From assembly GCF_902506345.1 (NCBI RefSeq), contig NZ_LR733413.1, positions 849,456-913,455 of the forward strand: a DNA stretch of 64,000 nt. Direction: 5' to 3'. The notes under the pieces are model-generated. The model made no database searches. It worked only from the letters and a program-made list of their open reading frames with translations, and had not been told where the DNA came from. The position numbers were made by a program, and so were the translations under genes. How positions within the stretch are numbered: the first letter of the stretch is position 1; the number at the start of each line of letters is the position of its first letter. Shown here piece by piece: positions 52,731-61,485 of the stretch. The stretch is from Flavobacterium sp. 9R. Its GTDB lineage: Bacteria; Bacteroidota; Bacteroidia; Flavobacteriales; Flavobacteriaceae.

Positions 52731-54101
52731 ATGAAGAAAACTTTTTTTACAGCCCTATTGCTAAGCCTTGGTGGAGTCGTTTTTTCGCAATCATCAGATG
52801 AGTTGCAACTCAAAGCCATTTACCAATCCGCATTGACCAAAGGGCAAGGCTACCAATGGCTGGACCATCTTTCTAACCAAATCGGACACCGTTTATCAGG
52901 CTCTGATAATGCTGAAAAAGCGGTACAATACACCAAAGCACAATTAGAAACCTTAGGGTTAGATAGAGTGTTTTTGCAGGAAGTAATGGTGCCAAAGTGG
53001 GTGCGTGGTGCTAAAGAAACCGCTTATATTAAAGATGGAAAAAACAAAATTGAAGTGCCAATTTGTGCTTTGGGTGGGTCGATTGCTACACCTAAAAAGG
53101 GGTTGCTAGCTCCCGTAATCGAAGTGCATAGTATCAAAGAATTAGAAAGCTTGGGAACGGCTTTGAAAGGAAAAATAGTCTTTTATAACCGCCCAATGGA
53201 CGCAGAACAAATCGAAACGTTTAAAGCTTACGGACATTGTGTGGACCAGCGTTCTTCGGGCGCTAGAGAAGCAGCAAAGTATGGTGCGGTGGGAACGATT
53301 GTACGTTCTATGAATTTGCGTTTGGATGATTTTCCGCATACTGGTAACCAAAGCTATGGCGACTTACCACAAGCACAATGGATTCCTACAGCAGCCATCA
53401 GTACCAATGGTGCGGACTTGTTAAGCAAGAAGTTAAAAGAAAACCCACAACTGCAATTCTATTTTAAACAATCTTGTGAACAAATGGCCGATGTGTTGTC
53501 TTATAATGTGGTGGGCGAATTGAAAGGAAGTGAAACCCCCGAAAACATTATGGTAGTGGGCGGTCATTTGGATTCTTGGGATTTAGCCGATGGTTCTCAC
53601 GATGATGGAGCAGGAGTGGTGCAAAGTATGGAAGCCTTACGCATTTTGAAGCAGCTGAATTTTAAACCCAAAAACACGATTCGTGTAGTGTTGTTTATGA
53701 ACGAAGAGAATGGCAACCGCGGAGGGAAAAAATATGCAGAATTGGCACAAACCAATAAAGAAAATCACGTTTTTGCACTAGAAAGCGATTCGGGAGGCTT
53801 TTCGCCAAGAGGTTTCTCATTCGAATGCAATGACGAGGAGTTTGCTAAAATTAGCAGTTGGAAAGGGTTATTTGAGCCTTATTTGATTCATAGTTTTGTA
53901 AAAGGGCATAGCGGAACAGATATTGGCCCATTGGCATCCAAACACATCGTCAAAGCAGGACTCAAGCCCGATTCTCAACGCTATTTTGATTACCATCACG
54001 CGGCTAACGATACCTTTGATGCCATCAACAAAAGAGAATTGGAATTGGGAACAGCTACGATGGCTTCTTTGTTGTATTTGATGGATCAAAAAGGATTGTA
54101 A
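52731..54101 (+). CDS. M28-family zinc aminopeptidase with PA domain
   Basis: The 456-residue protein has a signal peptide (1-19, VVFSQ), an N-terminal peptidase part, a PA insert (about 110-235), and the M28 metal motifs GGHLDSWDLADGSHDDGAG (about 281-299) with MNEENG (about 325) and a late SGTDIGPL / YHHAAND. It would cleave N-terminal residues of peptides outside the cytoplasm. The ATG at 52731 (MKKTFFTALLL) gives a clean signal peptide and is preferred over an ATG 39 bases upstream. It is 1 bp from the next gene. Confidence 0.92.
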   Translation: MKKTFFTALLLSLGGVVFSQSSDELQLKAIYQSALTKGQGYQWLDHLSNQIGHRLSGSDNAEKAVQYTKAQLETLGLDRVFLQEVMVPKWVRGAKETAYIKDGKNKIEVPICALGGSIATPKKGLLAPVIEVHSIKELESLGTALKGKIVFYNRPMDAEQIETFKAYGHCVDQRSSGAREAAKYGAVGTIVRSMNLRLDDFPHTGNQSYGDLPQAQWIPTAAISTNGADLLSKKLKENPQLQFYFKQSCEQMADVLSYNVVGELKGSETPENIMVVGGHLDSWDLADGSHDDGAGVVQSMEALRILKQLNFKPKNTIRVVLFMNEENGNRGGKKYAELAQTNKENHVFALESDSGGFSPRGFSFECNDEEFAKISSWKGLFEPYLIHSFVKGHSGTDIGPLASKHIVKAGLKPDSQRYFDYHHAANDTFDAINKRELELGTATMASLLYLMDQKGL

Positions 54102-54102
54102 G

Positions 54103-54447
54103 ATGAAACCCGCTGAAGCCTATATTTTTAATCAGCCGCACTTGTACCAGAGTATTATGTTGCATTTACTTCAGGTGATTCAGCAACAACTACCCGAAAG
54201 TGAAGTGTTGTTCAAATGGGGCATTCCTTATGTGTATTATAAAAAGAAACCCTTTTGCTATCTCGCTCCCAATCACAAGAAAGGATTTGTCGATTTGGGT
54301 TTCGCCAAAGGTTTTCAATTGCAACAAAATCAGTCCCATTTGATTGGCGAGAAGCGAAATACGGTAAAATCGTTACGTTATTTTAACCTAGAAAATATCG
54401 ACCACGACATTTTACTAGCCGTAATTACCGAAGCAAAGACATTGTAA
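54103..54447 (+). CDS. DUF1801-family small protein
   Basis: The 114-residue protein resembles the DUF1801 (YdhG-like) family, with YKKKPFCYLAPNHKKGFVDLGFAKG in its middle (cited as a region at about 44-70) and a helical end. The biochemical role is unknown. It follows the M28 peptidase by 1 bp and probably shares its mRNA. Its last codons (GCAAAGACATTGTAA) reappear downstream inside the intergenic repeat units, which suggests that the repeat array grew from this gene's 3' end. Confidence 0.82.
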   Translation: MKPAEAYIFNQPHLYQSIMLHLLQVIQQQLPESEVLFKWGIPYVYYKKKPFCYLAPNHKKGFVDLGFAKGFQLQQNQSHLIGEKRNTVKSLRYFNLENIDHDILLAVITEAKTL

Positions 54448-55056
54448 CCTTATTGGGTTGTTATTTTCATGCAAAAAATGAATAGGAATGGGCTTTAGCC
54501 CGTTGTATTATTATTTTTTCGTAAAAATTCAATAGGAATGTGCTTTAGTCCATCCTTTTATCGCCGTATTCGATTATTTTTTTTGTAATAATTGAATAGG
54601 AATGGGCTTTAGCCCATTCATTAAAATGAGTTATGTATTGGGCTTTAGCCCATTCTATTATTGCAAAGGCAAGACATTGCAACCTTATTGGATTGTTATT
54701 TTATGCAAAAAAAATGAATAGGAATGGGCTTTAGCCCGTTCTGCTATTGTGATCGATTATTGTTTTTTATGCAAAAAAAAATCAATAGGAATGTGCTTTA
54801 GTCCATCCTTTTATCGCCGTATTCGATTATTTTTTTTTGTAATAATTGAATAGGAATGGGCTTTAGCCCATCCTTTTATCGCCGTATTTAATTATTATTT
54901 TTTTGTAATAATTGAATAGGAATGGGCTTTAGCCCATTCATTAAAATGAGTTATGTATTGGGCTTTAGCCCATTCTATTATTGCAGAGGCAAAGCATTGT
55001 AACCTTAATGGATTGTTATTTTTATACAAAAAATGAATAGGAATGGGCTTTAGCCC
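54432..55056. repeat. Array of ten GGGCTTTAGCCC-type palindromes with higher-order duplication
   Basis: GGGCTTTAGCCC occurs at 54490, 54604, 54640, 54726, 54858, 54924, 54960 and 55044, and the variant GTGCTTTAGTCC at 54540 and 54793. Copies are mostly preceded by AATAGGAAT. Larger units start with versions of GCAAAGACATTGTAACC (54433, about 54663 and 54983), so the array is a nested duplication. Spacing is irregular and there are no cas genes, so it is not CRISPR. Confidence 0.88.
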
Positions 55057-55073
55057 ATTCTGTTATTATAAAA

Positions 55074-55102
55074 AAAAATCTCCTGAAAAGGAGATTTTTT
55101 TT
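55074..55102. terminator. Bidirectional terminator after the palindrome array
   Basis: AAAAATCTCCT and AGGAGATTTTT pair across GAAA, between convergent units (DUF1801 and the outer-membrane barrel gene). Confidence 0.85.
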
Positions 55103-55123
55103 ATATCATTTTGCGGTAAAAGT

Positions 55124-55975
55124 TTAGATTCTAAATTTTCCTCCTACAGCAAGTATTCTCTGAAAAAAAAATAAATCTTGTGATGCTTTGTCGTCCGTAC
55201 TCATTGTAGTTCGGATGTCATGCATGTTGATATAACCGCCTTTAAATTCTCCTTGAATATAGAAATATTTAAAGAAAGTAATATTCAAACCCGCTTTCAA
55301 GGAAGTTCCAAAACCGGATACGTGAAAATCATCATGACGTTCTTTTCCAAGTAATTTGGTATTTGTTTTTGGATACAATACCCCAAAACCAATTCCTTCT
55401 GTCAAGTTAACCTGAATTTTGTCCGTATTCCCAATTTTGAATAACTTAGAAATATCATCATGACGGGAAACTTCGGTATTGATATAGTTCAAACCATCAG
55501 TATGCTCGTAAGTTAAAAACTGTTCATCAGTAAAGTTAACCGGAGTGTTATTGTAAGTACCGTTAAACACAGATCCAGGGTCCGATGCAGGTAAATTGAT
55601 GGTTCCTGTTACATTGGCCGTTTGATCTTGGGTCATCACATATTTCATATGATCCACACCAATAGCCACACTATAATGATCTGAGAAAAAATACCCTAAA
55701 CGTAAATTCGTTTGTGGAATCGTCATTTTGGTAGGGTTAATGTAGTCGATATGCCAACCTTTGGGTTTGTCGTGAGCTCTCATATCCGCTACCGTAAAAC
55801 GATAATCTTTACCAGTAAAGGTAACATCCGATTTGGTATAGGATTCTCTGTTTCCTCCCCACGAGATAAAGAACTTTCCTTTATTGTGAGCAGTGTATCT
55901 TATAGGAGTGCTTTCTTGTGCAAAGGCAATTGTACTCGTTAAAAAAAGAACGAAATAATAATACGATGTTTTCAA
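55124..55975 (-). CDS. Predicted outer-membrane beta-barrel protein
   Basis: The 283-residue protein has a signal peptide (1-19, IAFAQ) and alternating amphipathic strands, with LRLGYFFSDHYSVAIGVDH and IGFGVLYPKTNT in the barrel, ending VGGKFRI. No recognised family beyond a general OmpW/opacity-like barrel. It is separated from kdsA by 21 bp on the same strand, so it may be co-transcribed. Function unknown. Confidence 0.85.
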   Translation of the reverse strand: MKTSYYYFVLFLTSTIAFAQESTPIRYTAHNKGKFFISWGGNRESYTKSDVTFTGKDYRFTVADMRAHDKPKGWHIDYINPTKMTIPQTNLRLGYFFSDHYSVAIGVDHMKYVMTQDQTANVTGTINLPASDPGSVFNGTYNNTPVNFTDEQFLTYEHTDGLNYINTEVSRHDDISKLFKIGNTDKIQVNLTEGIGFGVLYPKTNTKLLGKERHDDFHVSGFGTSLKAGLNITFFKYFYIQGEFKGGYINMHDIRTTMSTDDKASQDLFFFQRILAVGGKFRI

Positions 55976-55996
55976 GGGGCTAGTAAATAAAATAAA

Positions 55997-56815
55997 TTAA
56001 AATTGATTGATAGTTTGTCTAATAGCCACAAGTTTGGTCATTAAAGCTTCAAAATAATCCAAATGCAACATATTCGCGCCATCACTTTTAGCATTAGCTG
56101 GGTCAAAATGAGTTTCAATAAAGATACCGTCTACACCTACTGCAATTCCAGCTTTGGCAACAGTTTCTATCATATCTGGTCGACCTCCAGTTACACCAGC
56201 GGTTTGGTTGGGTTGTTGTAAAGAATGCGTAACATCCAAAACCGTTGTAGCGTATTGCTGCATCGTTGGAATACCTCTATAGTCTACAATCATGTCTTGA
56301 TAACCAAACATAGTACCGCGGTCAGTAACCATTACATTTTCGTTTTGGCAATCCAATACTTTTTGTACGGCGTGTTTCATACTCTCTGGACTCATAAATT
56401 GTCCTTTTTTCAAGTTGACTACTTTTCCCGTTTTGGCAGCAGCCACAACCAAGTCAGTTTGTCTTACCAAAAAAGCTGGAATTTGCAACACGTCTACATA
56501 AGCAGCAGCCATAGCCGCATCCTCATTAGTATGAATATCTGTAACGGTTGGAACGCCAAACGTTTCAGAAACTTTTTGAAGAATTTTTAAGGCTTTTTCG
56601 TCTCCAATTCCAGAAAAACTATCAATTCTAGAACGGTTGGCTTTTTTGAAAGAACCTTTGAATACGTATGGAATTTGCAATTTGTCTGTGATGCCAACCA
56701 AACGCTCTGCGATACGCAAAGCCATTTCTTCTCCTTCAATGGCGCAAGGACCAGCTAATACAAAAAAATTACCACTATCGGTATGCTTAATTTGCGGGAT
56801 ATGTTGTATGTTCAT
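55997..56815 (-). CDS. kdsA: 3-deoxy-8-phosphooctulonate synthase (KDO-8-P synthase)
   Basis: The 272-residue aldolase condenses phosphoenolpyruvate with arabinose-5-phosphate in lipopolysaccharide synthesis. Typical motifs are VLAGPCAIEG, KGSFKKANRSR, QIPAFLVRQTDL, KKGQF and TDRGTMFGY. The ATG at complement(56813..56815), MNIQHIPQI, is preferred to the longer frame. The minus-strand TACCTTTG (complement 56834..56841) is an exact -7 element just upstream. Confidence 0.96.
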   Translation of the reverse strand: MNIQHIPQIKHTDSGNFFVLAGPCAIEGEEMALRIAERLVGITDKLQIPYVFKGSFKKANRSRIDSFSGIGDEKALKILQKVSETFGVPTVTDIHTNEDAAMAAAYVDVLQIPAFLVRQTDLVVAAAKTGKVVNLKKGQFMSPESMKHAVQKVLDCQNENVMVTDRGTMFGYQDMIVDYRGIPTMQQYATTVLDVTHSLQQPNQTAGVTGGRPDMIETVAKAGIAVGVDGIFIETHFDPANAKSDGANMLHLDYFEALMTKLVAIRQTINQF

Positions 56816-56833
56816 TTTTTTAAATTTTGTGTG

Positions 56834-56841
56834 CAAAGGTA
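56834..56841 (-). promoter_or_regulatory. -7 promoter element of kdsA
   Basis: TACCTTTG on the minus strand matches TAnnTTTG, 18 nt before the ATG. No clear -33 box. Confidence 0.5.
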
Positions 56842-56935
56842 ATTAGCTTTTGCGATTTTTGATTATAAATAAGAACTAAAATAGTGTTTTTAGCATAGTA
56901 TTTAAGAAAGTCTTAAGCATTGCAGCAAACGCAAC

Positions 56936-57388
56936 CTAACTTTTCTTCAAGCTAAAGCCAACAGGAACCATCAATTGGCCTCTTTCATAGATGTTCAAAT
57001 ACAACAATATAGGTTTTTTAAGTCCTTCCCATTTTATTTCATAGACATCTAGAAATCCAGCACCCATTTCCGTATTTTTTGAAGGAAAAGGACAACAACT
57101 TTCTAGTTTCGAAAAAGTAATCGCTTCCCCGTTTGGCCCAGCCAAAGCATTCAAAAAGCGCTGCTGATTGATGACATCGTCTTTGGTACCACGATAAAAG
57201 ATATTGATAGGGTAATCTTTGTCATACCCATACTTTTTGTCTTTACTAAAGGCTGTAATGACAAACGTATTGTTTTTGGTAAGTTGCGGAACTGGCGCAT
57301 TGTTGTCCACATTTTTCAAAGTCGATTTGGTACTGATGCAGGAGGCAAATAGAAAAAGACTAGCTACTAGTCCAAAGATTTTTTTCAT
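56936..57388 (-). CDS. Small lipoprotein, unknown function
   Basis: The 150-residue protein has a lipoprotein signal (lipobox FASC, Cys17). The mature part has a beta-rich pattern with NTFVITAFSKDKKYGYDKDYP (about 43-63, cited as a region) and paired cysteines (LESCCPFP, about 95). I do not recognise the family. It lies 120 bp upstream of kdsA on the same strand, which may be coincidental, and is prone to be mislabelled after kdsA. Confidence 0.8.
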   Translation of the reverse strand: MKKIFGLVASLFLFASCISTKSTLKNVDNNAPVPQLTKNNTFVITAFSKDKKYGYDKDYPINIFYRGTKDDVINQQRFLNALAGPNGEAITFSKLESCCPFPSKNTEMGAGFLDVYEIKWEGLKKPILLYLNIYERGQLMVPVGFSLKKS

Positions 57389-57739
57389 AGTCAGAAGTTA
57401 TTATTTTGTATTCTTTTCAAGTGTTTCGGGTAGATACGCTGTTTGGGTCAAACAAGAATGATACCAACTTTTGTAATGCTTTTCAAAAGCAAATATAAAC
57501 ACTTTACACTTTACTACTCGAGATTATTTCTGTTGTTGAGAGTAGGAATTTCAAGTTTATAAAATGTCATATTTTTAGAAGCAATAAAAGGTTTTCTAGG
57601 GCAATAAAGGCCAAATCTCCGCTATTTTCGAGCCTTTACTTTGCAGTAGAGTAAAAACAGTAAATGTAGGGTAGGCAAACTTTGTTTTGAATTACGCTCA
57701 GAATTTTCAAGATGCGATTTTAATTCAAAAAAGCACTTT
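57389..57739. other. Intergenic region without recognised features
   Basis: About 350 bp between divergent genes. I see no gene, repeat or strong hairpin. The short open frames here are not coding-like. Confidence 0.5.
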
Positions 57740-57772
57740 TTGTATGAAACTTAGATTTGCTTACTATCTTTG
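57740..57772 (+). promoter_or_regulatory. Promoter for the YeeE/YedE pair
   Basis: TTG (57740-57742) and TATCTTTG (57765-57772) are 22 nt apart. The ATG follows 20 nt downstream. Confidence 0.65.
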
Positions 57773-57792
57773 CCGAAAATTAAACAGTGTAT

Positions 57793-58353
57793 ATGGATTT
57801 TATTTCTCAAACTTGGGCGTGGTACGTTTCTGGTTTTATCATCGGATGCGTCATGCTTCTTTTGGTTTATTTTGGAAAAACATTTGGTATGTCTTCTAAC
57901 CTTCGTTCTTTATGTACCTTGGCTGGTGCGGGCAAAAAAGTGCCTTTCTTTGATTTTGACTGGAAAGCTTCCCGCTGGAATTTAGTAGTGGTACTAGGAG
58001 CAATGCTAGGTGGATTTGTGGCGGTGCATTATATGAGCGCTCCAACCAACGTAGCAATCAATCCTCAGACTGTCGAGCAATTGGCAATATTAGGAATCGA
58101 TGCTCCAGCTGGGAAATTAGTCCCTGATGCGCTTTTTAGCAGTTCGGTGTTTCAATCTCCAAAAGGAATAGCACTTTTGCTTTTAGGTGGGTTTTTAATT
58201 GGTTTTGGCTCTCGTTATGCCGGTGGCTGTACCTCAGGACACGCCATTACAGGCTTAAGCAATTTGCAATTGCCTTCGCTAAAAGCGGTAATTGGGTTCT
58301 TTATTGGTGGTTTAATTATGGCGCATCTCTTGTTGCCTTTACTTTTAAAATAA
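57793..58353 (+). CDS. YeeE/YedE-family transporter, first half
   Basis: The 186-residue membrane protein has four to five hydrophobic segments and the GSRYAGGCTSGHAITG motif (about 138-153) of the YeeE/YedE family. Members of this group import thiosulfate or related sulfur species. It pairs with the next gene, 7 bp downstream, which carries the second half. The ATG at 57793 is preferred to an upstream GTG at 57787. Substrate inferred only from the family. Confidence 0.9.
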   Translation: MDFISQTWAWYVSGFIIGCVMLLLVYFGKTFGMSSNLRSLCTLAGAGKKVPFFDFDWKASRWNLVVVLGAMLGGFVAVHYMSAPTNVAINPQTVEQLAILGIDAPAGKLVPDALFSSSVFQSPKGIALLLLGGFLIGFGSRYAGGCTSGHAITGLSNLQLPSLKAVIGFFIGGLIMAHLLLPLLLK

Positions 58354-58360
58354 TTACGAT

Positions 58361-58777
58361 ATGTTCAAAGCTTTAAAATACCTTCTCGTTGGATTTCTAT
58401 TCGGAATTGTTTTAACGAAATCGGAAGCCGTTTCTTGGTACCGCATTTACGAAATGTTTCACTTTCAATCCTTTCATATGTATGGTATAATTGGCGTTGC
58501 CGTAGCCACTGGATTAATCGGAATGCAATTGGTGAAACGGTTTCAAATCAAAAATATTAAAGGGACTCTTATGCAAGTTGAAGACAAAGAAAAAGGGTCA
58601 GCTCGCTATTGGATTGGAGGCATTCTTTTCGGCTTAGGATGGGCCCTTGTAGGCTGTTGTCCTGGACCTATCTTTATATTACTAGGCGCTGGCTTTTTCC
58701 CAGTGGTGCTAGTGCTATTGGGAGCACTTTTAGGAACTTTTGTCTATGGATTGACAAAAGACAAACTACCTCATTAA
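58361..58777 (+). CDS. YeeE/YedE-family transporter, second half
   Basis: The 138-residue membrane protein has four hydrophobic segments and the conserved GLGWALVGCCPGPIF motif (about 91-105) with the transport cysteine region. It completes the two-gene version of the YeeE channel begun at 57793. The gene ends at a strong terminator. Confidence 0.9.
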   Translation: MFKALKYLLVGFLFGIVLTKSEAVSWYRIYEMFHFQSFHMYGIIGVAVATGLIGMQLVKRFQIKNIKGTLMQVEDKEKGSARYWIGGILFGLGWALVGCCPGPIFILLGAGFFPVVLVLLGALLGTFVYGLTKDKLPH

Positions 58778-58810
58778 GCTTCTGAATAGAATTTTAGTTA
58801 AAAATTGATA

Positions 58811-58850
58811 AAAAAAGTAGTCTTTTCTATGCTGAAAAGACTACTTTTTT
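58811..58850. terminator. Bidirectional terminator between the YeeE pair and the YhhN-like gene
   Basis: AAAAAAGTAGTCTTTT and AAAAGACTACTTTTTT pair across a short loop. The right arm covers the last codons of the gene at 58841-59512. Confidence 0.85.
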
Positions 58851-59512
58851 TGGTTTAGGCGAAGTATACCTGAAACAATAAAGAACTGTGCCAAGATGTA
58901 AGTGCTCATAATCCAAAAACCAGATTGAGCTAATGGTTGGTAAAATTTATTAATAGCCAAAATACTGTCCGAAAGCACAAAGAAAATGGCACCTGTTAGG
59001 ATAAAATAAGCAGCTGGTTTTTCCCAAGTCAAACTTCCTTTATAAGCAACAAAGAGCATTGTAGTAATAACTGCAGCGTAAACCATCACAGGGATTTGCA
59101 AAGGACCTAATTTCGGAAACAATAGACCAACCATACCAAAGAAGTAACCAAGAATCAGGATAGCTCCTAGATACAAAGCAACGGAACTACCTTTAATCGC
59201 TGATTTGGGTTGTCTGATAAAAAGGACAATGTACAGGATGTGAGAAAGTAAAAAGGAAACCAATCCTAAAATGAAATAAATTTCGGCTTTGTCTGCAAAC
59301 ATCAAAATGATATCTCCTATCCAAGAAAACAATAAAGCGCTAAGCAATAATTTTTTGCCTTGGAAATCGGCTGTAAGGAGAACAGTTCCTAGCAAAAAGG
59401 GCAACAAAAAAGGCTTTAAATACCAGTTAACAGTATCTAGTCCTATAAAAGGTAATACTAAGTAGAGTAGGCTAAAAATAAGGTAGCTGTTAAGGATGCT
59501 GTTTGTTTTCAT
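58841..59512 (-). CDS. YhhN/TMEM86-family membrane protein
   Basis: The 223-residue protein has about eight hydrophobic segments and motifs LSALLFSWIGDIILMF and TGAIFFVLSDSILAINKF (about 170-187), which mark the YhhN family, whose animal relative TMEM86B is a lysoplasmalogenase. Activity in bacteria is not certain. The ATG at complement(59510..59512) is chosen for the family N-terminus. Its last codons lie in the terminator arm. Confidence 0.87.
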   Translation of the reverse strand: MKTNSILNSYLIFSLLYLVLPFIGLDTVNWYLKPFLLPFLLGTVLLTADFQGKKLLLSALLFSWIGDIILMFADKAEIYFILGLVSFLLSHILYIVLFIRQPKSAIKGSSVALYLGAILILGYFFGMVGLLFPKLGPLQIPVMVYAAVITTMLFVAYKGSLTWEKPAAYFILTGAIFFVLSDSILAINKFYQPLAQSGFWIMSTYILAQFFIVSGILRLNQKK

Positions 59513-59816
59513 AAGACACAAGAAGTAGTTAGCAGTCAAACGACCACTTAATAAAGATTAAATATGTTTGGAATAAAACCATTAGGTGAAATTGTTTTTT
59601 AACACTTCTATGCTTCAGTTCTAGATAGAAGCATAGAATTTATAGTTTTTAGAAAGATAAATAGACGTTTTACTAATTGCATAGCTTATCTATTGTGGGA
59701 AATAGTGCTATTTCTGTTTTTTCTTAGTTGATTTGCTTTTAATCTATGCTGCTCCTATGTGGTTAAATTTTGTTTAATTAGAATTTCACCCAACGGGTTA
59801 AAATATGTTAAAGCAA
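59513..59816. other. Intergenic region with MITE-like repeat copy b
   Basis: About 300 bp between two minus-strand genes. It holds the repeat at 59624-59763 and an inner hairpin (CTATGCTTC / GAAGCATAG, about 59608-59636). No other feature seen. Confidence 0.6.
59624..59763 (+). repeat. MITE-like dispersed repeat, copy b
   Basis: It carries AGAAGCATAG near the left end, AAATAGACGTTTTACTA, GCATAGCT, AAATAGTGCTATTTCT and a right end CTATGCTGCTCCTATGTGGT, which is the reverse complement (19/20) of the left end of copy c. Confidence 0.8.
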
Positions 59817-61082
59817 CTAGGCGAGTGCTATTTTTTCTTTTTCAAAATCAACAGCCACAAAGTAAATACTCATAGCAAGGGAAATCGAAAAATACCCGAT
59901 TAAAATGAAGGTACTCAAGGGTAATAAATGGGTCAATCCAAACCAATCACCATAAAAATAGAGCAGTCCCATTGCAAAAAGGAATCGTAAAGCCTCCCAA
60001 AAGACAGCCGTTTTTCGGGCATCCATCAATTCTGTGTAACTGTATACGGTTACAAAGATAAAGGCACCATACACAAACACGTGCGGTAAGCCAATCGTAC
60101 CTATAGAATCATACATATAAGTAATCAAAAGCAAAGTAACCAAGGCCTGAAAAATAGACCAATACATTAATTTTTTAGAATGCTGTGTGCCGTATTTTTC
60201 AAAATGATAGACATCGCTAATTTTAGTAACGGGATATTTTTCTTCAAAATTTTCTGGACGCCAACCTGTAGGCTTGAACCAAATGGTGAGTTTATCTTTC
60301 CAGTTTTCGGCACGCCAAGCATCTGAAATCAACAATCCTAAATGCTGAAAATTAATTCTAATGGGGTTCCAAGTTTGTGCTGGTCGGGTAATCCCAAAAA
60401 CAGGAGGTACTGCATCCAATTCTTCTTGGAAGGTGCCAAAGAGTTTGTCCCAAAAAATGAAGATTTGGGAATGATTCTTATCAATATATTCTGGATTGAT
60501 GGCGTGATGCACTCTATGGTGAGAAGGTGTTACTAAGATTTTTTCTAGAAAGCCCATTTTTTTGATGTGTTTGGTATGGTACCAAAACTGCAAAAACAAA
60601 TGAATGGGTAAGGTAATAGCAATTACGACTGAGGGAACTCCTAAAACTGCTGCTGGAATCAACAAAAACGTAAAAAGATTGACAAAACTTGAAATGGTTT
60701 GACGTAACGCACAAGCCAAATTGAATTCCTCACTACTGTGATGAATAGCGTGCTTGTTCCATAAAAAATTAATTTGATGTGCCCAACGATGCGACCAATA
60801 TCCGTAAAAATCAATACAAATAAAAGCAATGATATACGCCCAAACAGTGGCTTCCAAATGAAATAAGGCAATATGGGATTCAAGCCATTCATAAGTTAGA
60901 ATGGAAACACTAATCCCCAAAACATCTTTGACCGAATTGGTCATTCCTGAACTTACACTCGATACCGTATCCATATAGGGTGCAGTGTCCTGACCTTTAA
61001 AATGACCGTAAATTTTTTCAATCGCAATGAGTAGTAAAAATATAGGCATTACAAACACCAATATTTTGCCGTATTCTTCCAT
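59817..61082 (-). CDS. Sterol desaturase / fatty acid hydroxylase superfamily enzyme
   Basis: The 421-residue membrane protein has the di-iron histidine motifs HRWAHQ (about 107), HHSSEE and HRVHHAIN (about 184), typical of the superfamily that hydroxylates or desaturates lipids. About eight membrane segments are present, more than in short members; the C-terminal third is an extra membrane region. The substrate is unknown. The ATG at complement(61080..61082), MEEYGK, is chosen; a TATATTTG element lies about 20 bp upstream. Confidence 0.9.
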   Translation of the reverse strand: MEEYGKILVFVMPIFLLLIAIEKIYGHFKGQDTAPYMDTVSSVSSGMTNSVKDVLGISVSILTYEWLESHIALFHLEATVWAYIIAFICIDFYGYWSHRWAHQINFLWNKHAIHHSSEEFNLACALRQTISSFVNLFTFLLIPAAVLGVPSVVIAITLPIHLFLQFWYHTKHIKKMGFLEKILVTPSHHRVHHAINPEYIDKNHSQIFIFWDKLFGTFQEELDAVPPVFGITRPAQTWNPIRINFQHLGLLISDAWRAENWKDKLTIWFKPTGWRPENFEEKYPVTKISDVYHFEKYGTQHSKKLMYWSIFQALVTLLLITYMYDSIGTIGLPHVFVYGAFIFVTVYSYTELMDARKTAVFWEALRFLFAMGLLYFYGDWFGLTHLLPLSTFILIGYFSISLAMSIYFVAVDFEKEKIALA

Positions 61083-61100
61083 AAAGTACTTTTTTTTTAC

Positions 61101-61134
61101 CAAATATATAAAAAAGAAAAAGCAGAACTACCAA
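61101..61134 (-). promoter_or_regulatory. Promoter of the sterol desaturase-like gene
   Basis: On the minus strand, TTG at complement(61132..61134) and TATATTTG at complement(61101..61108) are 23 nt apart. The -33 box lies in the loop of the clpS terminator. Confidence 0.6.
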
Positions 61135-61157
61135 TTGTATTGATAATTCTGCTTTTT
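61117..61157. terminator. Terminator after clpS
   Basis: AAAAAGCAGAA (61117-61127) pairs with TTCTGCTTTTT (61147-61157). It lies 17 bp past the clpS stop and overlaps the next promoter. Confidence 0.8.
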
Positions 61158-61173
61158 TATGAAAGTTTTTTTC

Positions 61174-61449
61174 TTAGACTATTTCAGCGTTTAAACCCGC
61201 GGCCAATAGCTTAGTACATTGTGGTTTCAATTTGTCATAAGGCCCTGTTTTTACAGTACATTTTCCGTTATAGTGAATGATTAACGAGCATTGTTCTGCT
61301 TGTTCAGGGGTGTGGTCGCAAACTCGAATTAAAGTCTCAATTACGTGGTCAAAAGTGTTAACATCGTCATTGTATACTATAATTTCATTGTTGAGCCCTA
61401 GCAATTCCTTGATATTGACTTTTTCTCTTACTTTTTCTTTAGTACTCAT
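61174..61449 (-). CDS. clpS: ATP-dependent Clp protease adaptor ClpS
   Basis: The 91-residue adaptor delivers N-degron substrates to ClpA/C-type unfoldases. Motifs YNDDVNTFDHVIETL (about 26-40) and the HYNGK region are family-like. It lies 36 bp after prmA on the same strand, an operon also found in other Bacteroidota as I recall. The clpB gene in this window is not its partner, as ClpB lacks the ClpP-coupled role. Confidence 0.95.
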   Translation of the reverse strand: MSTKEKVREKVNIKELLGLNNEIIVYNDDVNTFDHVIETLIRVCDHTPEQAEQCSLIIHYNGKCTVKTGPYDKLKPQCTKLLAAGLNAEIV

Positions 61450-61485
61450 AATGGTATGTTTTATACTATGAATGGTGTAAAATGA

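Noticed and set aside
54448..55060. CRISPR-like array
   Set aside because: The repeat is a 12-bp palindrome with irregular spacing, the spacers are themselves related, and no cas genes are present.
57687..57985. Open frames overlapping the start of the YeeE gene in other frames
   Set aside because: They cover its promoter and overlap a clear membrane-protein gene.
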